The notes below the pieces were generated by a model. The model was not told where the DNA came from, ran no database searches, and saw only the letters and a list, made by a program, of their open reading frames with translations. Below are positions 32,746-41,115 of a stretch of DNA of 64,000 nucleotides, one piece after another. This stretch comes from Sphingomonas abaci (GTDB taxonomy: Bacteria; Pseudomonadota; Alphaproteobacteria; Sphingomonadales; Sphingomonadaceae): positions 124,001-188,000 of the forward strand of contig NZ_JACHNY010000003.1 of the NCBI RefSeq assembly GCF_014199625.1. The letters are read 5' to 3'. How positions within the stretch are numbered: the first letter of the stretch is position 1; the number at the start of each line of letters is the position of its first letter. The translations under genes and the position numbers were made by a program.

Positions 32746-33579
32746 ATGCTGATGGCGGCTTTGGCTTTGGCGGCAGGGGGCGGTCTGGCGCCATGCCCGG
32801 TCCCGTCGGGCGCGGAAACCTTGTGGCGACCATCGACGCGCTATCTTCTGGTCGGCGAGATACATGGCACGGTAGAGACGCCGGCCGCCTTCGCCGATCT
32901 GGTCTGCGCGGCGGCGCGAAGCGGACGGCCGGTCACGGTCGCGCTGGAATATTCGGCGGACTATCAGCCGGTGGTTGATGCCTTTCTCGACTCCAATGGC
33001 GATGCCGGGGCCCGTGCGGCGCTACTGACTTTGCCGATTTGGAATGACGAATGGCAGGACGGACGCAGCAGCACCGCGTTCCTTGCGCTGTTCGAGCGTT
33101 TGCGCGTCCTGAAGCAGGCGGGACTGGTCCGACATGTCGTCTGTAGCGACACCGGCGAGAATGACCCGAAGCCTATGAAGCGGGACGCAATCATGGCCCG
33201 CAACTGGCAGGCCGTGCCGCTTGGTGCCGACGGATTGCTGATTGCATTAGCCGGTAACGTTCACATGATGCGCAAGCCGGTCGAGCGACCGGGAGTGACG
33301 ATCCATACGGCGGCTTCGCTGATGCCACGCGGCGCGACGATGACGGTCGATGTCGACTACAATGGCGGTACGACCTGGTCCTGTCAGCAGGATGGTTGCG
33401 GCCTTCATTCAGGTGGCCAAGCCAGGACGGTCGCGTCGGGGCTGGTCCCGACGACCGATCCGGATGCACCGTTTGATGCCGTGCTGGAGCTTGGCAAGCC
33501 GGTTCATGCGGCGCTGCCGGCACTGCCGGAACGACGCGATTTCAAGCCGGTGACGGAGCCTATCCGCGTCACCGGATGA
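32746..33579 (+). CDS. Secreted ChaN/EreA/TraB-like protein of unknown function
   Basis: A 277-residue protein. The ATG at 32746 is chosen because GGGGGAGG lies 5 bases upstream and it gives a signal peptide (MLMAALALAAGGGLAPC); a GTG at 32728 is less likely. The body has RYLLVGEIHGTVETPAAFADLV, VALEYSADYQP and LLIALAGNVHMMRKP. Glu-x-His-Gly-Thr near the start and a Gly-Asn-x-His near the middle are the pattern of the EreA/ChaN/TraB superfamily, whose members include heme-binding and hydrolase-like proteins. Two cysteines in WSCQQDGCGLH could form a disulfide. No operon partner is evident. Confidence 0.7.
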   Translation: MLMAALALAAGGGLAPCPVPSGAETLWRPSTRYLLVGEIHGTVETPAAFADLVCAAARSGRPVTVALEYSADYQPVVDAFLDSNGDAGARAALLTLPIWNDEWQDGRSSTAFLALFERLRVLKQAGLVRHVVCSDTGENDPKPMKRDAIMARNWQAVPLGADGLLIALAGNVHMMRKPVERPGVTIHTAASLMPRGATMTVDVDYNGGTTWSCQQDGCGLHSGGQARTVASGLVPTTDPDAPFDAVLELGKPVHAALPALPERRDFKPVTEPIRVTG

Positions 33580-34211
33580 GGAAGGGGGCAGCAAGACGAG
33601 GCAAGGCTTCGGTGGTCGGCGCGTGCGATCCGCCATCGTGCCGGCGGGCGCCGGCCTGCGTGTCCTGCGCCACGGGCCCGCCCGCGCCGCCGCCCATGGT
33701 CTTTGGGGGGCTGCCGGTCGCGGGTGACCGGGCGCTGGTCAAACGTCATGGTTTCGATCGATGCGTCGACATGGACGCGATCCCTGTCCGTTGCAAAGGC
33801 GCCGGCGCGATGCTGTTCAGGCAGGGGCGGTACGAGGCCGGCGTCGCTATCAGCGGCAGCCTATTCAACGGACCCGGTGGAGCGACGCGGACGATGACCG
33901 CGTCTGCACTATCATCATCGCGCTGCTCCGACGCGGCTGGACCGATCGCGATACGGGCACCGAGACGGCGGGCGAACAGGCGATTGTCATCCACCGGGCC
34001 GGTCCGGATGTCGATGGCCATCCGCTATTGGAGCATCCGCCGCTTGCGCATCATCCCGCAATCGGATCGCCAGGGGCCGGACCAGCCTGCACCGCCGATA
34101 CCGGTCCGGCTCGCTTCGGTCCCGCGGCCGCACCGGCGGCGCGGCGGCCGGAACAGGGCGTAGAACCCCGCGCCCGGCCGGTGCCGGGACACGGGGGCCT
34201 TTGCGAACCGA
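33580..34211 (+). pseudogene. Possible degenerate coding region; no intact gene recognised
   Basis: This 632-base stretch lies between the ChaN-like gene and the 3' end of the Cdc48-like gene. Plausible protein-like sequence appears in one plus frame up to about 33890 (GFDRCVDMDAIPVRCKGAG, GRYEAGVAISGSLFNGPGG). It then appears to continue in another frame (DDDRVCTIIIALLRRGWTD, then AIVIHRAGPDVDGHPLLE), as if one frameshift had occurred near 33870-33895. Neither half is a family I recognise, no ribosome site is clear, and the remainder is low-complexity. It may be a broken gene or just non-coding DNA. Confidence 0.3.
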
Positions 34212-36482
34212 TCACCCCGCCCGATCGGGAAAGGCGAAGCCGATCGGCTGGATCGCCGCCGCATCCTGTTTCAGCCGGGCGGCGATCTGTTCATAGTCGC
34301 GCTCCATCTCGGGCGTGACGCTGGCGCGGCTCTCGGTGAGCGCCTGTTCGAAGTCGCTCATATAGACCTCGCGCGCGCCGAGCGAGCGGCGCAGCGCGAC
34401 CAGGCCGGCGCGGCGCACCACATCGCCCAGGTCCGCGCCGGTGAACCGGTCGGTCCGCCGCGCCACCGCATCGAGATCGACATCGTTGGCCAGCGGCATC
34501 TTCTGCGCCTGGATGCCGAGAATGCGGCGCCGGCCGGCTTCGTCGGGCACGCCGACATAGATCAGCTCGTCGAACCGGCCCGGTCGCAGCAGCGCCGGAT
34601 CGACCAGATTGGGCCGGTTGGTCGCACCGATCACCACCACCGACTGGAGTTCCTCCAGTCCGTCCATTTCCGCCAGGATGGTGTTGACCACCCGCTCGGT
34701 CACCTGCGGCTCGCCCAGGCCGCCACCGCGCGCGGGCACCAGCGAGTCGAGTTCGTCGATAAAAATGACGGTCGGCGCGACCTGGCGGGCGCGGGCGAAC
34801 AGCCGGGTGATCTGCTGCTCGCTCTCGCCATACCATTTGGACAGCAGGTCGGAGGATTTGGTGGCGATGAAGTTCGCCTGGGCCTCGCGCGCCACCGCCT
34901 TGGCGAGCAATGTTTTGCCGGTGCCCGGCGGGCCATAGAGCAGGAAGCCCTTGGCTGCGCGGATGCCGATGCGGCGGAACGCGTCCGGATCCTTCAGCGG
35001 CAGTTCGACACCTTCCTTCAGCCGCTCCTGCGCGGCGTCGAGGCCGCCGACATCCTCCCAGCGCGTGGTCGGCGCCTGCACCATCACCTCGCGCATCGCC
35101 GAGGGCTGGACGCGCTTCAGCGCTTCCAGGAAATCCTCGCGCGTGACCGAAAGCGTGTCGAGCACCTCGGCCGGGATGGTCCGCTCCTCCAGGTTCAGCC
35201 GGGGCATGATCCGGCGCACCGCCTCGATCGCGGCCTCCCGCGCCAAGGCCGCCAGGTCGGCCCCGACAAAGCCGAAGGTGGTGCGCGCCAACTCGTCCAG
35301 GTCGACCTTGTCGCCCAGCGGCATGCCGCGCGCATGGATGCCCAGGATTTCACGCCGGCCGCGCTCGTCGGGCACGCCGACGATGATCTCGCGGTCGAAA
35401 CGACCGGGTCGGCGCAGCGCCTCGTCGATCGCCTCGGGCCGGTTGGTGGCGGCGATCACGACCAGATTGGCGCGCGCCTCCAGCCCGTCCATCAACGTCA
35501 AGAGCTGGGCGACCAGCCGCTTCTCCGCCTCACCCTGCACCTGCCCGCGCTTGGGCGCGATCGAATCAATCTCGTCGATGAAGACGATCGAGGGCGCGGC
35601 CTTACTCGCCTCCTCGAAGATTTCGCGCAGCCGCGACTCCGACTCGCCATAGGCGGAGCCCATGATCTCGGGACCGTTGATCAGGAAGAACTGCGCGTCC
35701 GATTCATTGGCGACGGCGCGCGCCAGCCGGGTCTTGCCGGTGCCCGGCGGCCCGTGAAGCAGCACGCCCTTGGGCGGCTCGACGCCCAGCCGCTCGAACA
35801 GTTCGGGATAGCGAAGCGGCAGCTCGACCATCTCGCGCAACTGATCGATCGTTGTCGCCATACCGCCGATATCATCATAGGTGACGTCGGCGCGGCGGCT
35901 TTGCTGCGGCTCCTGATATTCCGGACGCAGCTCGACCTCGGTATGCTCGTCGATATGGACCACGCCCTTGGGGCTGGCGGAGACGACGACGAGGCGGATC
36001 TCCTGCAGCGCATAGGCGGGCGCGTTCATGAACTGCTGCACGCCCGGCGGCATGTTGCCGACCCGCTGGTGGCCGGCGGTGGCGACCACGTCGCCCTGGC
36101 AGAAGGGGCGGCCGATGAAAGTGCGCTTCAGCGCCTGCGACGATCCTTGGAGACGCAGATTCTGCTGCGCCGGCGCGAAGACGACGCGGGTTGCGGGCTT
36201 CGATTCGATCTTCCGGACCTCGACGAAGTCGCCCGAGCCGACGCCGGCATTGGCACGTTGCAGGCCGTCGATGCGCAGCAGCTCCAGCCCCTCGTCCTCC
36301 GGATAGGGACCGACCGCACGCGCCGGGGTGGATTGCTTGCCGACGATCTCGATCACGTCGCCCTCGCCGACGCCCAGCGTCGCCATCAGCGAGCGCGGCA
36401 GATGCGCCAGGCCACGCCCCGAATCTTCAGGCCGGCTGTTGGCGACCTGGATCCTGCGCGCGGGGGTCTCACTGTCGGCCAT
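34212..36482 (-). CDS. Cdc48/VAT-type AAA+ ATPase
   Basis: A 756-residue double-ring unfoldase of the Cdc48/p97/VAT family. The N-terminal substrate domain (about 1-190) has RGLAHLPRSLMATLGVGEGDVIEIVG and the second half FCQGDVVATAG. D1 has GVLLHGPPGTGKTRLARA, SIVFIDEIDSIAPKR and RRPGRFDREI. D2 has LYGPPGTGKTLLAKAVA, SSDLLSKWYGESEQQI, VIFIDELDSLVPAR and LRPGRFDELI. All Walker and arginine-finger residues look intact, so both rings should hydrolyse ATP. The tail (PIGFAFPDRAG) lacks the hydrophobic-Tyr-X end used by VAT to dock on proteasomes, and no proteasome genes are near. Three ATGs are adjacent at 36488, 36485 and 36482; an AAAGGA site favours the last. The family is rare in bacteria outside a few lineages. 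Confidence 0.95.
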   Translation of the reverse strand: MADSETPARRIQVANSRPEDSGRGLAHLPRSLMATLGVGEGDVIEIVGKQSTPARAVGPYPEDEGLELLRIDGLQRANAGVGSGDFVEVRKIESKPATRVVFAPAQQNLRLQGSSQALKRTFIGRPFCQGDVVATAGHQRVGNMPPGVQQFMNAPAYALQEIRLVVVSASPKGVVHIDEHTEVELRPEYQEPQQSRRADVTYDDIGGMATTIDQLREMVELPLRYPELFERLGVEPPKGVLLHGPPGTGKTRLARAVANESDAQFFLINGPEIMGSAYGESESRLREIFEEASKAAPSIVFIDEIDSIAPKRGQVQGEAEKRLVAQLLTLMDGLEARANLVVIAATNRPEAIDEALRRPGRFDREIIVGVPDERGRREILGIHARGMPLGDKVDLDELARTTFGFVGADLAALAREAAIEAVRRIMPRLNLEERTIPAEVLDTLSVTREDFLEALKRVQPSAMREVMVQAPTTRWEDVGGLDAAQERLKEGVELPLKDPDAFRRIGIRAAKGFLLYGPPGTGKTLLAKAVAREAQANFIATKSSDLLSKWYGESEQQITRLFARARQVAPTVIFIDELDSLVPARGGGLGEPQVTERVVNTILAEMDGLEELQSVVVIGATNRPNLVDPALLRPGRFDELIYVGVPDEAGRRRILGIQAQKMPLANDVDLDAVARRTDRFTGADLGDVVRRAGLVALRRSLGAREVYMSDFEQALTESRASVTPEMERDYEQIAARLKQDAAAIQPIGFAFPDRAG

Positions 36483-36563
36483 CATCATCCTTTCACGCGC
36501 CGTTTGCCGGGGAAGCGCGCAAGGTAGGAAGCCGGTTCCACCCCTGCGAGAGGGTGTGAACGC

Positions 36564-36594
36564 AAAAAAAGAGCCGCGTCAGACGACACGGCTC
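36564..36594 (-). terminator. Leftward intrinsic terminator upstream of the Cdc48-like gene
   Basis: The hairpin GAGCCGTGTC / GACGCGGCTC (one mismatch, loop GTCT on the minus strand) occupies 36571-36594 and is followed on the minus strand by seven T residues (A-run 36564-36570). It reads leftward, yet no minus-strand gene lies just to its right, and the Cdc48-like start is only 75 bases further on. It is either an attenuator in that gene's leader, an insulator, or the relic of a lost gene. Confidence 0.75.
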
Positions 36595-36730
36595 GTGAAA
36601 GTTTTTAGGAGAGGATGCCTGAAAGGCCCGCTCTTTTTGCGCTGCGATGGTTCATGTTGCAAGTGCGAAAAGAGACAGTAGAATTGCAAATGCGGCAATC
36701 GTTGGTATCGATAACGGACAAGAGAGGATT

Positions 36731-37615
36731 ATGCGCAGGTTGCCACCATTGGGGTCGATCGAAGCGTTCGTCCAGGTCGCGCGCCTGGGCTCGATCAAGG
36801 CCGCCGCCGAGGAACTGGCATTGTCGGCGCCCGCGCTCAGCCGCCGGGTCCAGTCGCTCGAACGTTTCCTGTCCAAGCCGCTGTTCGCGCGCCGCCACCA
36901 GGCGATGGTGCTCAACGAGGATGGCGAGCGGCTGCTGACCCAGATCGCGCCGGTGCTCGACCAATTGTCCGACGCGGTGGAGGCGATGACGGCGGGCAAG
37001 GAGCTGGTGCGGCTGCGGCTGGGCGTGCTGCCGCTGTTCGCGGCGCAGCGGCTGTTTCCCAAGCTCGGCGACCTGCGCCGCGCGCATCCCGAACTGCATC
37101 TCGACATCGACACGGCGGGCCATGGCGTGTCGCGGCTGGGCGACGGGCTGGACGCGGTGGTGGCATTGGCCCGCGATATCGATCCGGCGCTCTATTCGAA
37201 GCTGCTCGACCGCAATTCGGTCTATGTCATCGGCCAGCGCGCGCTGGTCGAGGGACCGCGCCCGCTGACCCATCCCCGCCAGCTTGGGTCGATGACGGCG
37301 TTGCTGCACCGCGAAATGCCCGACACGATGGCGGCGTGGAGCGAAGCGGCGGGGCTGGGCGTGATCAAGCCGCAGGCGATCGATCTGTTCGATTCGGGTG
37401 GGCTGATGCTGGAAGCGGCGGCGCAGGGCCTGGGCGTCGCCTTCATGCATGCCAGCCACTATAACCACGCCAATGATCCGCGGCTCGTCCGGCTGTTCCC
37501 GCAGATCGAAGTGACCAGCCCGTACAGCCACTGGTTCGTCTGCCGACCGCGCGCGCTCCAGACCAAGCCGGTGCGGCTGTTCCACGACTGGATGTTCGCG
37601 AACCTGGCGGAATAG
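36731..37615 (+). CDS. LysR-family transcriptional regulator
   Basis: A 294-residue LysR regulator of the GcvA-like group. The N-terminal winged helix reads LGSIEAFVQVARLGSIKAAAEELALSAPALSRRVQSLERFL and the substrate-binding region runs from about residue 90 (VRLRLGVLPLFAAQRLFPKL) to the end (FHDWMFANLAE). The ATG at 36731 follows GAGAGGA; an upstream in-frame start at 36647 would add a non-conserved extension. The next gene is a broken GNAT gene on the same strand 7 bases away, so the target may have been lost. Effector unknown. Confidence 0.93.
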   Translation: MRRLPPLGSIEAFVQVARLGSIKAAAEELALSAPALSRRVQSLERFLSKPLFARRHQAMVLNEDGERLLTQIAPVLDQLSDAVEAMTAGKELVRLRLGVLPLFAAQRLFPKLGDLRRAHPELHLDIDTAGHGVSRLGDGLDAVVALARDIDPALYSKLLDRNSVYVIGQRALVEGPRPLTHPRQLGSMTALLHREMPDTMAAWSEAAGLGVIKPQAIDLFDSGGLMLEAAAQGLGVAFMHASHYNHANDPRLVRLFPQIEVTSPYSHWFVCRPRALQTKPVRLFHDWMFANLAE

Positions 37616-37622
37616 GGTGGAC

Positions 37623-38132
37623 ATGACCGACAGGGCGCGGCCCTGTGCGGTGGGCGACCGGGCGGCCTGTCTGGCGCTGTTCGACGGCAAAGTTCCGCAT
37701 GTCTTCACCGAGGCGGAACGGGCCGAGTTTGCCGCGTTCGTCGATGCGGATGCCGCCGAATGAGCCTCTCGGGTGATCGAGCGGGACGGCGCGGTGGTCG
37801 CCTTTGGCGGGGTGGCGCTGGGCGCGGACGGCCGGACCGCCGGGCTGTGCTGGGACATGGTGGCGCGCGACCGGTATCGCGCCGGGCTGGGGCGAGAACT
37901 GACGGAGGCGCGGCTGGCGGCCGCGCGGGCGCCGGGCGCGATGCAGGTGCGGCTGGATACCAGCCAGCATTCCCAGGGCTTTTACGTGCGGCTGGGCTTC
38001 GTGGTCGAGCGGGTGACGGCGGACGGCTATGGCCGGGACTGGATCACCGGGACATGGCGGCGCGACTGGAGGGAGATTGCCCCTACTCGTTCCCCGCCGA
38101 GGGCCGGGGCTCAGTTGGGAAGGCGGACATAA
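37623..38132 (+). pseudogene. GNAT acetyltransferase gene with an in-frame TGA stop
   Basis: From the ATG at 37623 one frame encodes MTDRARPCAVGDRAACLALF...FTEAERAEFAAFVDADAAE, a typical GNAT N-terminus. It then meets TGA at 37761-37763 and continues without a frame change as SRVIERDGAVVAFGGVALG, RYRAGLGRELTEARLAAAR and GFYVRLGFVVERVT, the acetyl-CoA-binding half. Nothing appears missing at the stop, so a single base change would explain it. The last about 20 codons run into a REP doublet, so the natural end is also disturbed. Starts 7 bases after the LysR gene. A sequencing error at 37761-37763 is the main alternative. Confidence 0.8.
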
Positions 38133-38192
38133 CGGAGCGCTGCGCCCTATCACTGGCGTCCCCCAACCTGGACCCGGCCTGCGCCGGGGAGC
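38090..38192. repeat. Inverted REP doublet (family A, copy 3)
   Basis: Third copy of the doublet: left arm TTCCCCGCCGAGGGCCGGGG with CTCAGTTGGGA, right arm starting at 38158 GTCCCCCAACCTGGACCC followed by GGCCTGCGCCGGGGA, its reverse complement. It overlaps the 3' end of the broken GNAT frame, which could mean that repeat insertion replaced the original gene end. The remaining 175 bases up to the hydrolase gene show nothing recognisable. Confidence 0.85.
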
Positions 38193-38367
38193 ATGGTATT
38201 GGAAGATGCGATGCTCGTTCATGCGCTTCGCGCACGGGATCGGATACCAGCCACCGCTCCGATCAGCCAATGATATTCTATTACATCGTTACCGACACCC
38301 CATTGCCATGGGTGCGAGCGCCCGGCACAGATAGGGCATGACGTCTGCCCAAAGGGATGGTTCTTCC

Positions 38368-40320
38368 ATGCGTTTACGTTCGCTGCTGTGCCTGTCCACG
38401 ATCCTGATCGCTGCCGCCGCGCCGGCGCAACAGGCACCCTCCAGCGAGAAAGGCGGCGCGATCGGCTGGCCCGCGCATGGCGACATCCCGGCGAAGTTCA
38501 CGCCGCCGACCGACCGGTACGACTATGTGAAGCGCGAAGTGATGATCCCGATGCGCGACGGGGTGAAGCTGCACACCGTCATCGTCATCCCCAAGGGCGC
38601 GACCAACGCGCCGATCCTGCTCACCCGCACCCCCTATAACGCCAGCGGCCGCGCCAGCCGCGCCGACAGCCCGTCGATGCTCGCCACGCTGCCGCAGGGC
38701 GACGAGGTCTTCGTCCGTCACGGCTATATCCGCGTGTTCCAGGACATTCGCGGCAAATACGGGTCGGAGGGCGACTATGTCGTGACCCGGCCGGTGGTCG
38801 GGCCGCTCAACCCGACCAAGGTCGATCACACCACTGACGCCTATGACACGATCGACTGGCTGGTGAACAAGGCGAACCTGCCCGAATCGAACGGGCGCGT
38901 CGGCATGGTCGGCTCTTCCTATGAGGGGTTCACCGTGGCCATGGCGCTGCTCCACCCGCATCCCGCGCTCAAGGCGGCCGCGCCCGAAAGCCCGATGATC
39001 GACGGCTGGATGGGCGACGACTGGTTCCATTACGGCGCTTTCCGCCAGGCCAATATCGGCTGGATCGGATCGCAGACCGGCTACAAGGGCGCTGGCGAGG
39101 AGCCGCCCTCGGGCATCTATGACGACTATACCCAGTTCCTCCGGGCCGGGTCGGCCGGCGACTGGGCGAAGCGGTCGGGCTATGACCAGCTGCCTTTCTG
39201 GGAGCGGTTCGTGTCGCATCCGGCCTATGACGCCTATTGGCAGGGCCAGGCGCTCGACAAGCTGCTCGCCGCCAATCCCTCCAACGTGCCGACCATGTGG
39301 GAGCAGGGGCTGTGGGACCAGGAGGACATGTACGGCACCATCACCGCCTGGGAGGCGCTGAAGGCCAAGGGCAAGCTGGGCAACAACTATCTGGTCATGG
39401 GGCCGTGGCGGCACAGCCAGGCCAATTACGACGGTTCCTCGCTTGGCGACTTCAAGTGGAACGGCGACACCGCGACCGAATGGCGCGAGAAGTATCTCTT
39501 CCCCTTCTTCGACCAGTATCTGCGCGACGGGCAGCCACGCTTCACGCCGCCCCAGGCGCTGATCTACAATACCGGCGAGAACCATTGGGACAAGCTGGCC
39601 AACTGGCCACTGGCGTGCGAGTCGGGCTGCGAAACACCGCTCAAGCCGCTCTATCTCCAGGCGAATGGCGGGCTGGGGTTCGAGCCGGCGGCATCCGGCG
39701 GCGACTCCTACGTCTCCGATCCCGCCCGGCCGGTGCCGCACCTGCCGCGCCCGGTGAACTTCAACGACGGGCGCTGGGGCGCATGGCTGGTCAGCGACCA
39801 GCGCGGCGTCGACGGGCGGACCGACGTGATGACCTATCAGACGCCGGTGCTGACCCAGCCGCTGCGCGTCTCCGGCGCCCCGTTCGCCGACGTCTTCGCC
39901 AAGACGACGGGAACGGACGGGGACTTCGTGGTCAAGCTGATCGACGTCTATCCCGACGAGGTGCCGACCGATCCCAAGAAGGGGGGCTATGAGCTGCCGA
40001 TCAGCCTCGACATCTTCCGCGGCCGCTACCGCGACAGCTTCGCCAAGCCGTCGCCGATCCCGGCCAACAAGGTGCAGCGCTATCGCTTCCGCCTGCCGAC
40101 GGTGAACCATGTCTTCCAGCCGGGGCACCGGATCATGGTGCAGGTGCAGTCGTCGCTGTTCCCGCTGTACGACCGCAACCCGCAGACCTATGTGCCCAAC
40201 ATCTTCCTGGCCAAGCCTGCCGACTACAAGTCGGCAACCGTGACGATCCAGCGCGGGGCCGGCGGGGCGAGCGCGGTATGGCTGCCAGTGGTGCCGGTGG
40301 CGCAGCCCACCCTGCCGTGA
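38368..40320 (+). CDS. Alpha-amino-acid ester hydrolase-like CocE/NonD hydrolase
   Basis: A 650-residue secreted serine hydrolase of the X-Pro dipeptidyl-peptidase / CocE family. The ATG at 38368 gives a signal peptide (MRLRSLLCLSTILIAAAAPAQQ). The alpha/beta-hydrolase domain has PILLTRTPYNA, GYIRVFQDIRGKYGSEGDY and MVGSSYEGFTVAMAL, with the nucleophile Ser near residue 205 and the oxyanion Tyr beside it. GLWDQEDMYG near 320 matches the acidic cluster that alpha-amino-acid ester hydrolases use to hold the substrate ammonium group. The C-terminal jelly-roll starts around residue 430. Such enzymes hydrolyse and transfer alpha-amino acyl esters, including beta-lactam side chains; the natural substrate is unclear. 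No partner gene is adjacent. Confidence 0.9.
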   Translation: MRLRSLLCLSTILIAAAAPAQQAPSSEKGGAIGWPAHGDIPAKFTPPTDRYDYVKREVMIPMRDGVKLHTVIVIPKGATNAPILLTRTPYNASGRASRADSPSMLATLPQGDEVFVRHGYIRVFQDIRGKYGSEGDYVVTRPVVGPLNPTKVDHTTDAYDTIDWLVNKANLPESNGRVGMVGSSYEGFTVAMALLHPHPALKAAAPESPMIDGWMGDDWFHYGAFRQANIGWIGSQTGYKGAGEEPPSGIYDDYTQFLRAGSAGDWAKRSGYDQLPFWERFVSHPAYDAYWQGQALDKLLAANPSNVPTMWEQGLWDQEDMYGTITAWEALKAKGKLGNNYLVMGPWRHSQANYDGSSLGDFKWNGDTATEWREKYLFPFFDQYLRDGQPRFTPPQALIYNTGENHWDKLANWPLACESGCETPLKPLYLQANGGLGFEPAASGGDSYVSDPARPVPHLPRPVNFNDGRWGAWLVSDQRGVDGRTDVMTYQTPVLTQPLRVSGAPFADVFAKTTGTDGDFVVKLIDVYPDEVPTDPKKGGYELPISLDIFRGRYRDSFAKPSPIPANKVQRYRFRLPTVNHVFQPGHRIMVQVQSSLFPLYDRNPQTYVPNIFLAKPADYKSATVTIQRGAGGASAVWLPVVPVAQPTLP

Positions 40321-40442
40321 CGGCAGAAGCCGCGATGGAAAGCGTCCGGTGGTATTTGTTACCGCCGGATTCACCGTTGCGCTTTACGCCCCCCTAACCA
40401 GCTAGCGGCTATGCCCGGAGGCCTCGAACGAAAGGGCGTGCC

Positions 40443-40928
40443 ATGGCACTGACCGCGAAACTCTATCGCGAAGACGATCACCGGACCGCCGAACGGCATG
40501 AGGTCCATCTCGACGCGACGCTGCGCGGGCAGGACCAGCGCCCCATGGACGTGGTGGTCGACCAGCTCTCGATCACCGGCTTCCGCATGTCCTGCGCGGA
40601 CTATCTGCCGATCGGCGCGTCGGTGTCGCTCGGCATCGCCGGGATCGGCCGGCAGAGCGCGCAGGTCGTGCGCCGTGCGGGCGACCGCTATGGCTGCCGG
40701 TTCGACGTGCCGCTGGCCTCGCACCCGCTGGCGCTGCAAGCCTCGCCCAGCACGGTGGTCGAGGCGGCGTTCGGCCCGCCGGAGATGATCCGCTACACCG
40801 CCCCCGAGACGCCGCCGCTCGACGCATTCGAGCAGAGCGTGCGCAAGTTCCGCGGCGTCATCATCCTGACCGGCCTGGCCCTGCCCTGGATGGCGATCGT
40901 CGCGGCGGGGCGCCTGCTGCTCGGCTGA
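40443..40928 (+). CDS. PilZ-domain protein with C-terminal membrane anchor
   Basis: A 161-residue protein. Residues about 10-100 look like a PilZ c-di-GMP receptor: RTAER (an RxxxR motif, near residue 14) and QLSITGFRM, where the usual Asp/Asn-x-Ser-x-x-Gly has Gln in the first place. Residues about 137-160 (GVIILTGLALPWMAIVAAG) are a single transmembrane helix, which is unusual for stand-alone PilZ proteins. It lies just outside the exopolysaccharide genes and could link cyclic di-GMP to polymer output; binding is not certain given the altered motif. Confidence 0.85.
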   Translation: MALTAKLYREDDHRTAERHEVHLDATLRGQDQRPMDVVVDQLSITGFRMSCADYLPIGASVSLGIAGIGRQSAQVVRRAGDRYGCRFDVPLASHPLALQASPSTVVEAAFGPPEMIRYTAPETPPLDAFEQSVRKFRGVIILTGLALPWMAIVAAGRLLLG

Positions 40929-40950
40929 CGGGCACTTGATCTAAACAAGC

Positions 40951-40994
40951 CCCTGCGTCTCTGCGAATGCGGAATTCGCGCAGAGATCGCAGGG
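40951..40994. terminator. Hairpin between the PilZ and protease genes
   Basis: CCCTGCGTCTCTGCG at 40951-40965 pairs with CGCAGAGATCGCAGGG at 40979-40994, about 14 base pairs with a small internal bulge and a 13-base loop. The two flanking genes converge, so a two-way stop is likely, but there is no T-run on either side; it may instead be a repeat element. Confidence 0.5.
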
Positions 40995-41115
40995 TGGCCG
41001 TGATGCACCGCCATGGTGGCTTGCCGACCCAGGCGGCCGGGGCGAGAGACACCTTCTCCTCTGGATTAGCCCTATCCATGCGTGGACCATGGGCGCGAGA
41101 AGCGCCCGCGGCTGG

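Noticed and set aside
40951..40994. Hairpin as a CRISPR-like or riboswitch element
   Set aside because: Single copy between convergent gene ends; a transcript end or repeat is simpler.
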